Assembly: GCF_000368085.1 (NCBI RefSeq)
Contig: NZ_KB849239.1
Coordinates: forward strand, 447,556-511,555
Direction of reading: 5' to 3'
Length of the DNA: 64,000 nucleotides
Source of the DNA: Acinetobacter nosocomialis NIPH 2119
GTDB taxonomy: Bacteria; Pseudomonadota; Gammaproteobacteria; Pseudomonadales; Moraxellaceae
A program made the translations under genes and the position numbers. Below, piece after piece: positions 1 to 15,000 of this stretch. Position 1 is the first letter of the stretch, and each line of letters opens with the position of its first letter. The notes beneath the pieces are model-generated. The model made no database searches. It had not been told where the DNA came from and saw only the letters and a list, made by a program, of their open reading frames with translations.

Positions 1-1
1 T

Positions 2-3000
2 GGCGGTGTTGATGTCGAGAGTCAAAATGGTTTGGATAACCAAGGTGGGCAACTGAATTTAGGTACCGTCACCATTAAAGGCAGCAACTTCAATAATGAT
101 CTAGGCCAATTGAATGTTAAACAGGCCGATATTCAAACGCTAGATTTTACCAACCAACAAGGTCAGTTCGCATCGAGTAGCACACTAAAAATTCAAAGTC
201 AGAATGCTTATAACCAAAGTGGTAAGATCCAGTCAATTGGGCAGCTTGATTTAGCTATAGGCAGTGAATTAAATAACAATAAGGGCTACATTGCTAGTAG
301 TGACAATGTTCAGGTAAGTGCAGGCGATTTAAGCAATCAGTTTGGTGTGATTTATTCAGAAAACCAATCTGTAAATATCAAAGCCAACCAAGCGATTGAT
401 AATACAGAGGGGTTTATACAGGCAAAAACTGATTTAAATTTAAATAGCCAAGCGCTGAATAATACATCTGGGCACATCATAGGCAATCAAATTCAACAAC
501 AACATGGCACTGTCAATAATAGCCAAGGAGCTATTATTGCCAAGCAAAATTTAAACAGTACTGCCCAGCAATTTGACAATGATCAAGGGCAATTACAAGC
601 AACAACTGTTCAGTTGCAACATGATCAGCTTAAAAATACCGGTGGTATTTATGCAGATAAGGATTTAACGGTTACAGGAAAAGATATTCAAAATTCTGGT
701 TCTTTTGCGGCTGGGGAGAATGTAAAAATCACAAGCTCAGCATTAGAACATGCACAGAATGGTTTAATTGCCGCTGGCCTAGATCGTGAAGGTAAATTAG
801 CTGATACAGGTATGCTTACGATCAATGTGGATCGAGCTGATTTACATGGTCAAACATTCGCAGGTGGCAATATACAGGTGGATGCAACTAGAACGATTAA
901 TGCAGCACAGGGACAATTACAATCGAAGACGATTGCACTGAACGCGGGTACTGATATTTCAACTCAGGCAGCGACAGTTGTTGCTCAAGATCAACTCAAA
1001 CTGACCAGCCAGAATCTGATCAATAATCAGCAAGGACAGTTAAATAGTCAGGATATTATTCTTTCTGCTCAACAACTAGATAATAGCCAAGGGAAAATTC
1101 AGCATACTGGAAATAACGAATTTACTCTGAACTTTGTAAATGGTCTAAATAATAAATCAGGTGAAATTAGTAGTAATGCAGTTTTAATGCAGTTAAATAC
1201 TTCTATTCTAAACAATGAAGCAGGCCAAATTATTCACTCTGGAAATCAGCAATTGAATATCAATAGTAATCAATTGCAGGGAGTCCAAGGTAAGATTCTG
1301 AGTAATGGACAATTAGTGTTAGCTACAGAGCAAGCTATACTAGATGGTGCTATTACATCAGCAGATCAAATTAATATTACCGCGTATAACTTGAGCCACC
1401 AAAAAGGGCAAATGATCCAACGCGGAACATTAAAACCGCTTACATTAGCCATTACAGATCAAATCAATAACCAGTTAGGATTTATTCAAAGTCCAATGGC
1501 ACTTTATATTACAGCAGGTAGCTTAAATAATCAGGGCGGTCAGTTAAGTTCTGCAGCGGATCATGATCTACAGCTTGATGTGGCGGGTTTACTCGATAAC
1601 AGCCAATCAGGTCAAATTTATGCAGGTATGAACAATAATATTCATGCTGGTTCTATCAATAACAGTATGGCTGGGCAAATCTCTGCACAAAATGCATTAA
1701 CCTTGACCAGTTTGGGGCTCATCAATAACCAGTCTGGAAAAATCGTTGCCAATGCCGATGTTGGTATTCGGTCAGAAGGACTGGATAACACCAGTGGTCA
1801 GATTGGTTCGGTACAGGCTGGATTAACACTAGATGTTGGTAAAGGGAAACTTACGAACCAGTCGGGTTCTTTACAGGCAGATAAAAATATTGAGATCAAG
1901 GCCGATCAATTAAAAACTCAAGCAGGTTTAATCAGTGCTCAAGGCATAATCCAGGCACAGATCAATCAGGATATTGATAACAGTTCAGGACAGATTGTTG
2001 CCAACAAGTCAGTCTTACTCAGCAGTCAGGGTTTAAATAATAATCAGGGTGTTATCGCGAGTATTCAAGATGAATTAAATATCAATGCGGGTCGTTTGGC
2101 TTTGACTAACCAGGCAGGTTTATTGCAATCCGGTCGTAATATGAACCTGATTACAAGAGGGATTGATAACAGCTCGGGTACGATTGACTCGGCAGGCCGA
2201 TTGCAGATGAGTGGGCCAATCCAGACAGGCCAATCCACCCTATCTTCTACCACCCCTTGGTTGATGAATACCGCTGGTATCATTAAAATGGGGACAGACT
2301 TTCATTTGGATGCCAGCCAGTTTGATAACCGTGGTGGTACATTACAAACTCGTGATGGCTATGACTTAAGCTTAAATATTACAGGTCAGTTAGATAACAG
2401 TCAGGGTGGTCAGCTACAGAGTGGTCATGATTTAATGATTGCTAGTGGTTCCATGAACAATGAGCATGGGCATTTGTCTGCACAAGGTCTGGCAAGTGTA
2501 AAAGCTGACCATGGTCTTGATAATACTGCGGGAAGTATTATTGCAAATGCTGATGTCAATGTGAGTAATCAAGGACTCAACCGTACCAGTACGATCAATG
2601 ATCAGGGAACGATCGGAAGTGTTCAGGGACAACTCACGGTAGATGCTGGACAAGGTTTGTTAAGCAACCAGCATGGTACTTTACAGGCAGCAACCCGCTT
2701 AGATCTCAATGCTGCTGATATTGATAGTACATCGGGTTCTATCCAGGCACAGGATGATATACAGATCATCAGCGCGACAGCCCTGAATAACCAGAGTGGT
2801 CACATTGTTACTACCGCTGGAAGCATTATTGCAACAGCGAACAGTTTAGATAATCAAGCAGGTCTCATTCTGAGTAATCCGCAACATGACATTACGCTTA
2901 CTGTTTCGGACCTTCTTGATAATCGTCAGCAAGGACAGATTAATTCTGGTCACCGTATTGGGATATCTGCTGGACAACTCAATAACAATAGTGGACAAAT

Positions 3001-6000
3001 CACTGCACAAAGTACGGCAAATTTAAATATTAATCAGGATATCAACAATAACAACGGCAGTATTGTTGCTTATGATGATGTCACCACCACGAGTGTGGGT
3101 GTGAATAACGATGCAGGTAAAATTTCAAGTGCAAAAGGTCTATTGAGTATCGATGCTGGCACAGGTGTCTTAAGCTCTCAAGTAGGAACATTACAAGCTG
3201 GCACCAATTTGACTGCAGCAGCAGCGAGTATCAATAACACTGCTCAGGGTTTGATAAGTGCATTGAATGCTGTGACCTTAACTAGCACAGGTCTGATTAA
3301 CAACGATACGGGAAGTATCATTGCCAACCATGATGTCAATTTGACGAGCCAAGGTCTGAGTAATCATGCGGGTGAAATTGGTAGTATCACTGGTGTACTC
3401 AATGCCAATGCAGGCAATGCTGCCCTGAGTAATCAGTCTGGTCGCATACAAGCGGCAACTGCCATTGCTTTAACAGCAGTAGGGATTGATAACACTGCTG
3501 GTAATATCAGCTCACAAGGCACCGCAACTGTAGATAGTCGTCAGATCATCACGAACCAAAGTGGTCGCCTGATTGCTCACGACAATTTAAATGTGAGCAG
3601 CGAAGGTTTGAATAACAATATGGGTCAAATCGGCAGTGCCAACGGCTTATTGAATCTCAACACGGGCAATGGAGCTTTATCGAGTCGAAGCGGTAAATTA
3701 CAAGCTGCAACCGCGGCTACTGTCATTGCCCATGATATCGATAACACATCGGGCCTTATTGATGCACAGGGTAATGTGCTATTAACTAGTCAAACTGGGT
3801 TGGTCAACCAAGGTGGTCAAATTGAGTCGGCAACAGGTACGATCAATGCATCTGCTGTAACGCTGAACAATCAGGCAGGCTTGATCCAGACGAATCCTGA
3901 CAACGATATTCATCTAAACATCGTGGGGATGCTGGACAATGGTCAAAAGGGGCAGATTCTCAGTGGTGCCAATGCACTGTTGCAATCGGGTCAACTGAAT
4001 AACAGTACGGGACAAATCAGTGCGCAACGGACTGCAACAGTAAAAACCGCTCAGGATATCAATAATACTGCAGGCAACATTGTCGCTAATGGGGATGTCA
4101 ACCTGACGAGTCAGGGCCTGAATAATAATCAGGGGATGATTGGTAGTGCTCAGGGTTTACTTGTGATTGAGGCTGGTCGTGACATCTTAAGTAGCCAAGG
4201 TGGACATTTACAATCTGCTAAGACGCTAAACTTGTCTGCAAACAGTATTGATAATACTGCTGGCTCAATTGAGGCTGTTGGGGATATTTCATTATCGAGC
4301 CAAAAGGCATTGATTAATCAGACCGGTCAAATTGCAAGCACAGCAGGCAATATAAAAGTCATAGCGAGTGATTTAAATAATCAGACAGGTCGCATTCAAA
4401 GCAATTCCGGTTTTGACGTGGGGTTATCTGTTTCTAATTTACTGGATAACAGCCAGACGGGTATGATCGGTAGTGGAAATACACTGACCATCAATAGCGG
4501 TGTAATCAATAACCAGTCTGGCAGTATCACCGCACAAAATAGTGCAAGCATATATGCTGCTCAAAGCATTGATAATAGAGCAGGGGTTATTGCAGCGAAT
4601 CATGACATCACGATGAATAGTCAGGGACTCAGCAATGATGCTGTAGATCGTTCTGGGAAAATGGTTGCAGGACAAATCAGTAGTGTTCAGGGTTTACTTG
4701 ACATTGATGCAGGACAAGGGAGTCTATCCAATCAGGGCGGACAATTACTGGCAGGTACTGATCTGACGCTACGTAGTGGTTCATTGAATAATGAACAGGG
4801 TCGTATGTCAGCACAGAATAAGTTGACCATTACCAGTATTGGACTGATCAATAACCATACTGGGCATATGATTGCCAACCACGATGTTCATTTACAAAGT
4901 CAAGGATTAAATAATAGCCAGAGTGGACAAATTGCCAGTCTGCAAGGGCAAGTGTGGTTAGATGCGGGTACAGGATTGCTCAATAACAATCAAAGTGGAC
5001 TCATTCAAGCGACCATGGATAGCATACTTCATGCCGCTGGTATAGATAACTCAGCTGGTGGGCAGATTAAAACCCAAGGTGCTTTAAATATTCAAAGTAG
5101 CCAATTGGTAAATAATCGCGCCGGACAAATCACTGCGAATCATGATGTTCAGGTGAGCAGCCAAGGGCTAGATAATGCACAGCAAGGTTTAGTTGGGAGT
5201 GTCAGTGGTGCATTGAATATTGATGCTGGCCAAGGTTTGTTAAATAACCAGCAAGGTGGTCAGCTTTTGGCGGCAACAACAGCTGATTTAAAAGCTGCGG
5301 ATATTGATAACTCGAATGCTGGCATCATCAATGCACACAACGATATTCAGATTCAAAGTTTGGGTGAAATAAACAACCAGAATAAGGGACAAATTGTATC
5401 TGGTGCAGGTGATATCAGTGTTATAGCCAACCAGTTCGGTAATCAGGGGGGGGTGATACAAACCTATCCAGATCATGATATCTATTTGAATGTAAAGGGG
5501 ATGTTGGATAACAGTGCATTCAATCGAACCGCAGGGCAAATAAATAGTGGACACTCGCTCAGTATCAGCAGTAACTCAATCAATAATCAGTTTGGCAGCA
5601 TGGCTTCGCAGGATACATTGAGCTTGACCACTGCACAACGTATTGATAACACTGCGGGTCATATTGCTGCTGGAAACACCGTTAATATTCATAGCAATGG
5701 TTTAATCAATGATGCTGCTGTGGATACAGAAGGTCATCTTGTGGCTGGGCAGATCGGCAGTGTTCATGATGCATTAAGCATTGATGCCGGACAAGATAGC
5801 TTGAGCAATCGGGGTGGTAAACTTTTGGCTGCCACCACTGTCCAGTTAAATGCACTGAATATCGACAATTCGAATGCCGGTAAAATCAATGCTCAAAATG
5901 ACATTACGATACAAACTCAAGGTACGCTCGGTAATCAGAATCATGGGCAAATCGTATCAGCAACAGGCAATATCAATGCTACAGCCAATGGTTTGAATAA

Positions 6001-9000
6001 CCAACAGGGATTGATTGAAACCTATCTAAACCATGATATTGATCTGACCCTGAAGGATACTCTGGATAACAGCCAGTCAGGTACGATTAGTAGTGGCAAT
6101 CGCCTCAATATATCTAGTGGTTCAGTGGACAATCACCTTGGTACTCTTCTTGCCCAAGAGATGGCAAGCATACAAACCAAACAAGGCATTAATAATACTG
6201 CAGGCAAAATTACTGCCAATCAGGATATTGGCATCAACGGCACTGGTTTGATCAATGACTCAGGTCTCATCGGTAGTGCCAGTGGACAGCTACAGGTCGA
6301 TGCTGGATCGGGCAGTTTGACTAACCATGCTGGTCAGCTATTATCGGCTGGCAATATGGATTTGCATGCAGCAGGAATTGATAACTCGGGACAAGGTGAA
6401 ATCAACACACAGGCTCAGTTAAATATCAACAGTGATCAAGTGCTAAGCAACAGCGACGCAGGTCAGATTATTGCCAAACAGGACCTGAGTATTCACTCAG
6501 ACGGGCTGGATAATTACAATGCTGGGCGAATTGGTAGCCAACAAGGCATGCTGAACCTCAATATAGGGACAGGCCTGCTCAACAATAGCCAGCAAGGTCT
6601 ATTACAAGCCGCAACTGATCTGAATATTGAGTCGGGGAGTATTGATAATAGTCATACCCTCAGTGCTGCTCAGTCTAACGGGATCAAAGCTGGTGGAAAA
6701 CTGCAACTCATTAGTCAGCAGAGCTTAAACAACCAGCAGGGCGCAATTGTTGCAGGGAAAACCCTGTCCATACATAGCACTGAAGTGAACAATAATCAGG
6801 GGTTAATGAATAGTCTGGATGACTTAGGCATTGTCACAAGTGGCGCACTAACGAATCAGCATGGACAGCTTCAGTCAGCTACAAACTTAAGTATAGAGAG
6901 TGAATCACTTAATAATGACCATGGTGATCTCAGTGCACAAAATACCTTGGCTGTTTCGATCAACCAAGAGATTAATAATGTTGGTGGACATATTGCAGCA
7001 TTCAATGATGTGAACCTTCACAGCAATGGACTTAATAACAATGCCGTGAGCAATGCTGCTGGCAGTATGGATGTCTCTCAAATTGGTAGTGTTTATAGCA
7101 ATCTCAATATTGATGCAGGTCGTGGTGCTCTAACTAATCAGGGCAGCTCTCTGCAAGCAGGTCGCAGTATTCAGCTCAGTGCCGATGGTATTGATAGCTC
7201 AAATGGTGGGTATATTCATGCTGCTCAAAACATTGAGCTAAATAGTCAACACCGTCTGAATAACGATTACGGACAAATTGTTGCGGACAGCGGTAGTATT
7301 TATAGCCAATCGTCTGACCTCAGCAACTTAGGTGGTATTATTCTGACCCAAGGCTTAAATAATAGCGTATCACCAGACATTGTACTCAAACAAAGCGGGA
7401 TATTGGATAATCGCCAGAATGGACAAATCAGCAGTTCAAATCAGCTCAATATCAGCAGTGGCTCAATTCAGAATGACCATGGTGATATTCATAGTAAAAA
7501 TACTGCCACCTTAAATACAGTTCAAAAGATTGATAATACAGCAGGGAAGATCGCTGCAATTAACAATGTCACGGTCAATAGTAATGGTTTGATTAATGAT
7601 ACTGGTCACATTGGGAGTGTAAATGGTGACTTAAATGTCGATGCCGGATCAGGTGTATTGTCTAATCAGCGTGGTGATTTGCAATCAGGCCAGAATGCAA
7701 GCATTGCAGCGACAGGTATTGATAACCAAACAGGCCATATATTTGCCAATCAGGCGCTATCAATAGACAGCCGTGGTCAGGCATTACAAAACCAGCAAGG
7801 TCAAATCAATGGAACGGGTGTTCAGCTTTCTTCTGGTGCATTAGATAATGGACAGAGTGGCTTAATTCAATCGGGTGCTCTGTTGAGCATTAATACGCAT
7901 GGTCAAGCCTTGAACAACCAAAATAGCGGTGACACCGGTGGGATACTCAGTCGTGGTGATTTAACCCTAAATCAAATCAGTCAGCTGGATAATACGTCAG
8001 GTTATATCGCAAGTGGCAATGACCTAAATGGTAATGTAGATCAAGTCCTGAACAGTCATGGACAACTGATTGCTGCACATGATTTAAATCTACAAAGCAA
8101 TGGTGCCTCTGGCAGTATGTTGTTAAATGATCAGTCCGGACAAGTCAATGCTGGACATGATATCAGCGTACATTTTGACAGTATCAACAATCAAGGCGGT
8201 CATCTGGTTGCAGCGAATCAACTGAATTTGACCAGCAATGTACTCGATAACCAGAATACCAATAACAATTTAGGTACACAGGGTATAGATGCAACGACGG
8301 TTAATCTCAATGTAAACAGCTTAAATAACCAGTCTGGTGCAATTCGTGCCAATGATCGTGCAGTGCTTAATATTGTTCAGCAATTGAATAACAATCAAGG
8401 CAGTATCAGTGGGCAGAACCTGTTGAGTGTGGTCGGCAGTACTACAAGTGGTGGTTTGGTCGTCACCAACAGTCAAGGTTTACTAAGTGCAGGAAAGCAG
8501 CTTGACTTAAGCAGTCAATCTTTAAGTAGTGATGGTCGAATCTTAAGTTTGGGAGATACGACGCTCAACTTGGGAAGCAGTTATACACAAACGGCAGATA
8601 ACAGTAGTCAACTACAAGCCAATGGTCATTTAACGCTGAATACGACTGGGGATATTAACAATGATGGCGTGATTCAGGCGGGCCAGACATTAAGCTTGAA
8701 TGCAGCCAATATCAACAACGGTTTAAATAACAGCACTGCACGACTGGAAAGTTATGACACACAATTAAGCGCACAACAACAGATTAATAATCAGGGACTG
8801 ATTAATGGTGAATTGACTACTTTACGTGCCAATACGGTAAATAATACGGGAACAGGACGAATTTATGGCACGAGTTTAGCGATAGGTGCCAATACCTTAA
8901 ATAATGCGCCGAATAGCAGTGGCGTTGCTCCGGTGATTGCCTCTCGTGGTGATATGTTGTTAGGGGTACAAACCCTCAACAACATGGAAAACCCGACAGA

Positions 9001-12000
9001 CCAAAATAAGGGCATGCAGGGTACAAATAACGGTGCACAGATCATTTCAATGGGTGATATGCACATTGGCGGAGCATTGGATAGCAACCGACAAGTGACG
9101 GGGCAAGCCAGCACGTTGAACAACCGTAGCGCAACCATCAATGTGGACGGTAATTTGCGACTGGATGTCGATCAGGTGAATAACCAAAATCTGTATGTGA
9201 ATACCGAGATTCGCAGCAGTGCACCAGAACAGATCGACTATTGGGATATGAAGGCCAATAATCCGAGTTGGATGTGGTTGAACGGTCGATATAATCCAGG
9301 TGCGGACAGCTTAATTACCGATGTCATGTATGCACAGATGGCAGCACAATTGAGCCATTTAAGTGGTACGACCACAGCAGTGAGTAGTAATCTTGAATCA
9401 ACTTCAAGTTCATTACCGCAGTTTAGTAGTCGAAATGGTAATGGCTCGCTAGAAGACTATCTCGCACAATCTGAAGGGAAATTTTTTATTGTCAGTAATT
9501 ATGCTGATAGTTCAAGAGGCCAGATGACCAAAGGTTATCTGGTGTTGAATGGAAAACTCTATACTACAGATACCTACGACCATACCTACGGTACACAAAC
9601 CGTAACGGCACCTTATGTAACCAATTCAGCAGCTGGTGTGATCAGTGTTGGAGGGAACTTGAGCTTTAGCGGTGCGATCAATAATGACAAGAGTCAGATT
9701 TTAGTCGGGGGAACGCTGCTGGGTGACCAAGGTCAAAGCATTGCTAACTTAGGAATGAGTGTTGATCAGGTGACCCGTATTTCAGGACAAGTTGATCACT
9801 ATGTTGGTTATTATGGTGGAAGTGGACATGACCATATTGGTATACAGGATAGTACCACCAATATTCCGACCAAGACCACGCCTCTTGAGCTGTTCTCATC
9901 TGCGCCTATTACGGGACATCAGCAAGTTATTCGTCTTAATCCGAGCATTGATGCACGTAATACGGACAAAATTGGGACAGGTATTGCAACGGCAACAGGT
10001 ACAGACGGTCGAAGTAAAGATCAGCAAAGCTTAAATAATAGCACTACAGTCCATGGGACGACGGCACAAGGTGGTGAGGCGACTCAAGTTGAAGCGATTA
10101 AAAATAGTAGTCAACAGGGCTTAAATATACATGCTGCAGAGGGTGTCGGGAATCGTACAGGGGCAATTGATCAGGCTACTGTGGGTGCTGGAAATACAGC
10201 GATCGATACAATCCGTAACAGCAATACCGCGCTCAAGGTTGATACCGCCACTACAGTGGCAAAACAACAGGTCAGTATTGGGCAAACTGGTCAGGTGAGT
10301 GGTTCAACCGCAGTGAGTGGTGTTCAAGTGACTGACTCCGGCATTACGATTGTGTCTTTGGCTGGGCCAGAACATGGCAGTGCAGGTCCTCTGGACACGT
10401 TGAAGGTTCAAACGAGTAATATCGGTGGTTCAGGGCTAGATGGTGAGGTCAAGAACAGTACGACTGTAAATCAAGCAAGTATGCTGACCGGTGAGCAAGC
10501 GCAGCAAGCACAAGCGAATGCGACGAATAGCAGTGTAGCGACAGGTACTAAAGCGGTCACAGCACCAAGTTATGAAATTCGGACCATCAATACAGATGGA
10601 CAAAAAATATCAAATAGTGCCTTGTATCGAATTAATCCAGATAGCCGTTCAGGTTATATCATTGAAACGGATCCGGACTTTAGCCAGTACCGTCAGTGGT
10701 TATCGTCGGACTATATGTTAAATGCATTAGGGCTTGACCCGGCTTTTCAACAAAAACGTCTTGGGGATGGTTACTATGAACAACGTCAGGTACAAGACCA
10801 GATTGCCAAGTTGACCGGCTCACGATATTTGGTGGGTTATCATAGCGATGAAGAACAATATAAAGCCCTGCTTGATGCAGGTGTGACCTTTGCCCAGCAA
10901 TATAGTTTACGTCCAGGAGTAGCTTTAACGGCTGCGCAAATGGCCGAGTTGACCAGTGATATCGTTTGGTTGGTTGAAAAAGAAGTCACTTTAACCAATG
11001 GCACGACGACCAGAGCCTTGGTCCCACAAGTCTATGTGCGGGCAAAAGCAGGAGATTTACTTGGAGATGGCAGCTTAATTGCAGCCAATGATATCCAGTT
11101 AAAGCTCAAAGGCAATGTGTTGAATGAAGCCACCATTGCAGGGCGACATGCATTACAAATCAGTGCTGAGCAAATCGATAACATCGGTGGTCGCATTGAG
11201 GGTAATCAGGTGGCTTTAACCACGCAAAAAGACTTGAATAATATTGGGGGCACACTCAAAGCCGGCAGTGCCATGGCGTTAAATGTCGGGGGCAACTTTA
11301 ACCATGTCAGCACCAGTAGCACCTCGATTAGTGGCAATCCTGTGTTTGGGCAGGGTGGAATGAATGGAATCAGTGGCAATTACACAAGCCAGACCAGTAT
11401 TGACCGAATTGCAGGACTTTATGTTGGAGATGGTACAGGCCCGATTGACCCAAATAATGTCAGTTTAGTGATGAATGTTGGCGGGAAAAGCACCCTAACT
11501 GCAGCAAAAATAGAAAACCGCAATGGTGCCAGTCTCATTCAAATTCAGGGAAATGTTGAACTCGGCACTATTAAAGTCGGACAACAACATGACAATGGTG
11601 TGTCTGGTTCGGGCCGTTACAGCAGTGGCTCAAGTCAGGAGATTGGCAGTAGTATCACAAGTGTCGGCAATACTGTGATTACTGGAAATAACATTCATGG
11701 TACAGCGGTCAAGCTGGGCAGCCAGCAAGGTGATGTTGCACTTCTGGCAGAGCACAACCTGACTCTGGGCGATGGGCGTAGTCTCAATGAAGAACACTAC
11801 ACGACTGGTAATAAAAAGAATGGCAGCAGCCATGATGCCAATACCAGCTCTTCACAAGCGAGTCAGATCAATGCAGGACAAAACCTGATCTTGCATAGTG
11901 CGCATGGAGATATTAACACCACAAACCTTCAAGGACAGGCGGAGAATATCATCCAGATCCATGCCGATGAAGGTAATGTTCATTTGACTTCAGCTATTAA

Positions 12001-15000
12001 TGAACAAAGTGGGCAAGACAGTAGCCATAAAACCAGCTGGATTAAAAGTAGTAGTAGTCAAAGCGGTTATGTTCACCAACAAGTGGCACAAAGCCAACTG
12101 AGAGCTAGTAACAATATTGATATTAATGCCAAGAAGGATATCTCCCTACAAGCGATTGATGCCGACGCAGGAAAAAGTATTTATGTAGGCAATACCTTGA
12201 TGCAAAGACAAGCAGATGGAACATTAAAATCTGCTGATGGATCATTGATGCCTAAAAATGTGACTTTATCTACTTTAGAGACTCATGATCAACAGTGGGA
12301 AGAGCAACGAAAAGGATATCGTGGTATAGCTAAAGAACTAGTCAAAGGACTAGCGATTGGTTTACCAGGATTACAGGCAGCAGCCCCTGGTTTGGACTTG
12401 CAAAAAAAACTGACTGTGGGTGAATCAAATAGTCATAGAACTGAGGAGACTCATCAAGCAGGCACAAGTTTAAGTGCAGAAAATATTGCAGTTGGTTCAT
12501 CGGGTCAAACGACTTTAACTAGTGCAGATTTGACTGCGAAGAATGTGGCATTATCAGGTCAAAAAGTGACGTTAAATGCTGCTGAAGAACAAAGTATTGA
12601 AAGTAGTAGTCATACTATTGAAACCATTGAAGGTTTAGGTGTAAAGCTAAATAAAGATAGTATACGTTTAGGTGGTTTTGTTTCCGAAAAAGATAAAAAT
12701 ACTTTAACTACGACTGAAACTACTCATAAAGCAGGGACTATTAATACTGATAACCTGAGTATTAAAGGGACAGAAGGAGTAGATGTTTTAGGACAGAATA
12801 TTAAGGCAACAGGCGATACCACGATAGACCATGGTCGAGGAGAACTTAATATTGGTGGTTATGAAAATAAAACCACTACAGAAGAAAAAACAAAAAATGA
12901 AAAAATAAGTACAGAAGTCGGCGTAAGGAATGCTTATTTAGATGCTGCTCTTGCAGTGGTTGCAGTTAAAGATGCTGCATCGGCATTGAAAGATGCCAAG
13001 AATGCATATAGCCAAGCTCAGCGAGATTATGCAGCAGGTAAACTCACCAAAGAAGCATTAGATGATAGTAAAGCTAATGTTGCGATGGCTACAGCAAATT
13101 TAGCGAGCGCACAAATTGCAGTGGGTGCTTCAGCCGCCGCGGCAGCTGCCAGTTCCGCGACTTATGGTTTTACCATTGGTGCGAATGGTGAACATATAGA
13201 AACAACAACAACAACGACTACGACTCAGGGACAATGGCAAGGTAGTAATTTAGATCTGAATAATCTGACACTTAAATCAGAAGACCAAAATGCCAACATT
13301 CAGGGCAGTCGTTTAAGTGCTACGGGCACAACGATCTTCAACGGTACCAAAGATCTGAATATAACGGCGGGTATAGAACATAGTTCACGAGAAAGCAGCA
13401 GTAAAACTAATAATCAAAGTATTAGTTATAGTTCAGGTGGTAGTGGAAGTGCTTCAATTGGCAAACAAACCAGTCAATCACAAAGTGAAAGCCTCACCCA
13501 TGTGAACAGTGAGGTTGCATTAAACCGTACAGAAGGTCAGTTGAATAAACTTAATATTCAGGGCGGTGAAGTTTCCATTGCAGACCGGGGTAATTTGCAG
13601 TTCAATCAAATACTTGTAGAAAGCTTACAAGATACGGCGAAAAGTAGTAACAGTAGTAAAGGCGGCAGTATTGGAGCTGGTTTTGGTTCAAGTGGTATCA
13701 GTAATGTTAGTGCCAGTTATAACCAAAGCAAAGGTAGTAGTGACAGTGCGTGGGTCAATAACACAAGTAAGCTAATTATCGGTGATAAAGACCACGATGC
13801 AAACCTTGATGCAATGGGAGTTAAACAGGTTACGAATATTGGTGGTGTGATTGCAAATGCGACTAAGAATGCAGATGGCACCCTGACTGACCATAAAGAC
13901 CTGAATTATAGCGGTGCGTTAGAGCTCAAAGACCTTCAAGACCATAACTATAACAGTAGCCGTGGATTTAATGTTTCGACCACAATTGGTAAAACCACTC
14001 AAGAGAAAGACGGTGAGAAAGGCAAATATCCGAATGGTAGTACGACGCTTGGCTTACAAAGCAATGGACAGGAAACAGAGCAGTTAACCAAAGCCACGAT
14101 GGGGCTTGGTACGGTTAAAAACACAACTGAACTGACCAATCGAGACATTAACACTACTCAAGAGATTACCCGCGATCAAACTACAGGAATGTTAAATGGC
14201 AGTGTCACGGTTGATCATCGTTTACTGAGTGAAAGTGGAAGAGCGGAGATTGTTCAGCAGCAGAAAGATTTGCCAGAAAATTTACGTCAAAGTGCTGAAA
14301 ATGTTATTAAAGCATTGCCTGAAAGTGAATATAAAAGTCAAGTTTTACAGACATTAAATAATGTTCAAGCGAAGCTTTATAAAATGCCAACGCAGTATAA
14401 AGATTCTGGTACTTTAGGCAGTGAGGTTGTTTTAGGACTAATCAAACAAGGGGTAGAGCCACAAACAATTAATAAGTTGTTTGATGACAAAGCAGCGGGA
14501 ATGACCACAGTTTTAGAAAACTTAAATGATCTGAACAACAAAATAGATCACTTGAAACAGCAAGGTCTAAGTATAAATGACATTTTAGGAACAGATAGGA
14601 ACCAGTCACCGACTGCGAATGATGAAATTACCTTTAATGACTATAAGGTTGAGATACAAAATCAATCAACAATTGGGATGAAACTATTACAAGAGATTAA
14701 TTTCATAGGTAATAGTATTGAAGAGATTAGTAAGGATACAGGAGTTGATTTAGAAACTGTGCAATTAGCGGTTGGCTTAATGATTTCGGGACCTGTACGT
14801 TTAGTCGTTGGTTCAGCACAATCTTTAGGAATGGACGCATTAGCAGGACCATATAAGAAAAAGGGAATAGATGTATTAGCAACAGCCTTTACAGCATCAG
14901 CACATTCAACGAGTACAGATGTTGTAGAGAAAATGATCAATCCACAATATGCCAAAGAAGTGCCTGAAGCTGAACGGGATAATTATGAGTCATTATCAAA

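Noticed and set aside
2-9200. DNA-level tandem repeats across cdiA
   Set aside because: The repetition comes from the beta-helix protein repeats; copies are too diverged in DNA to be a separate repeat or CRISPR-like array.
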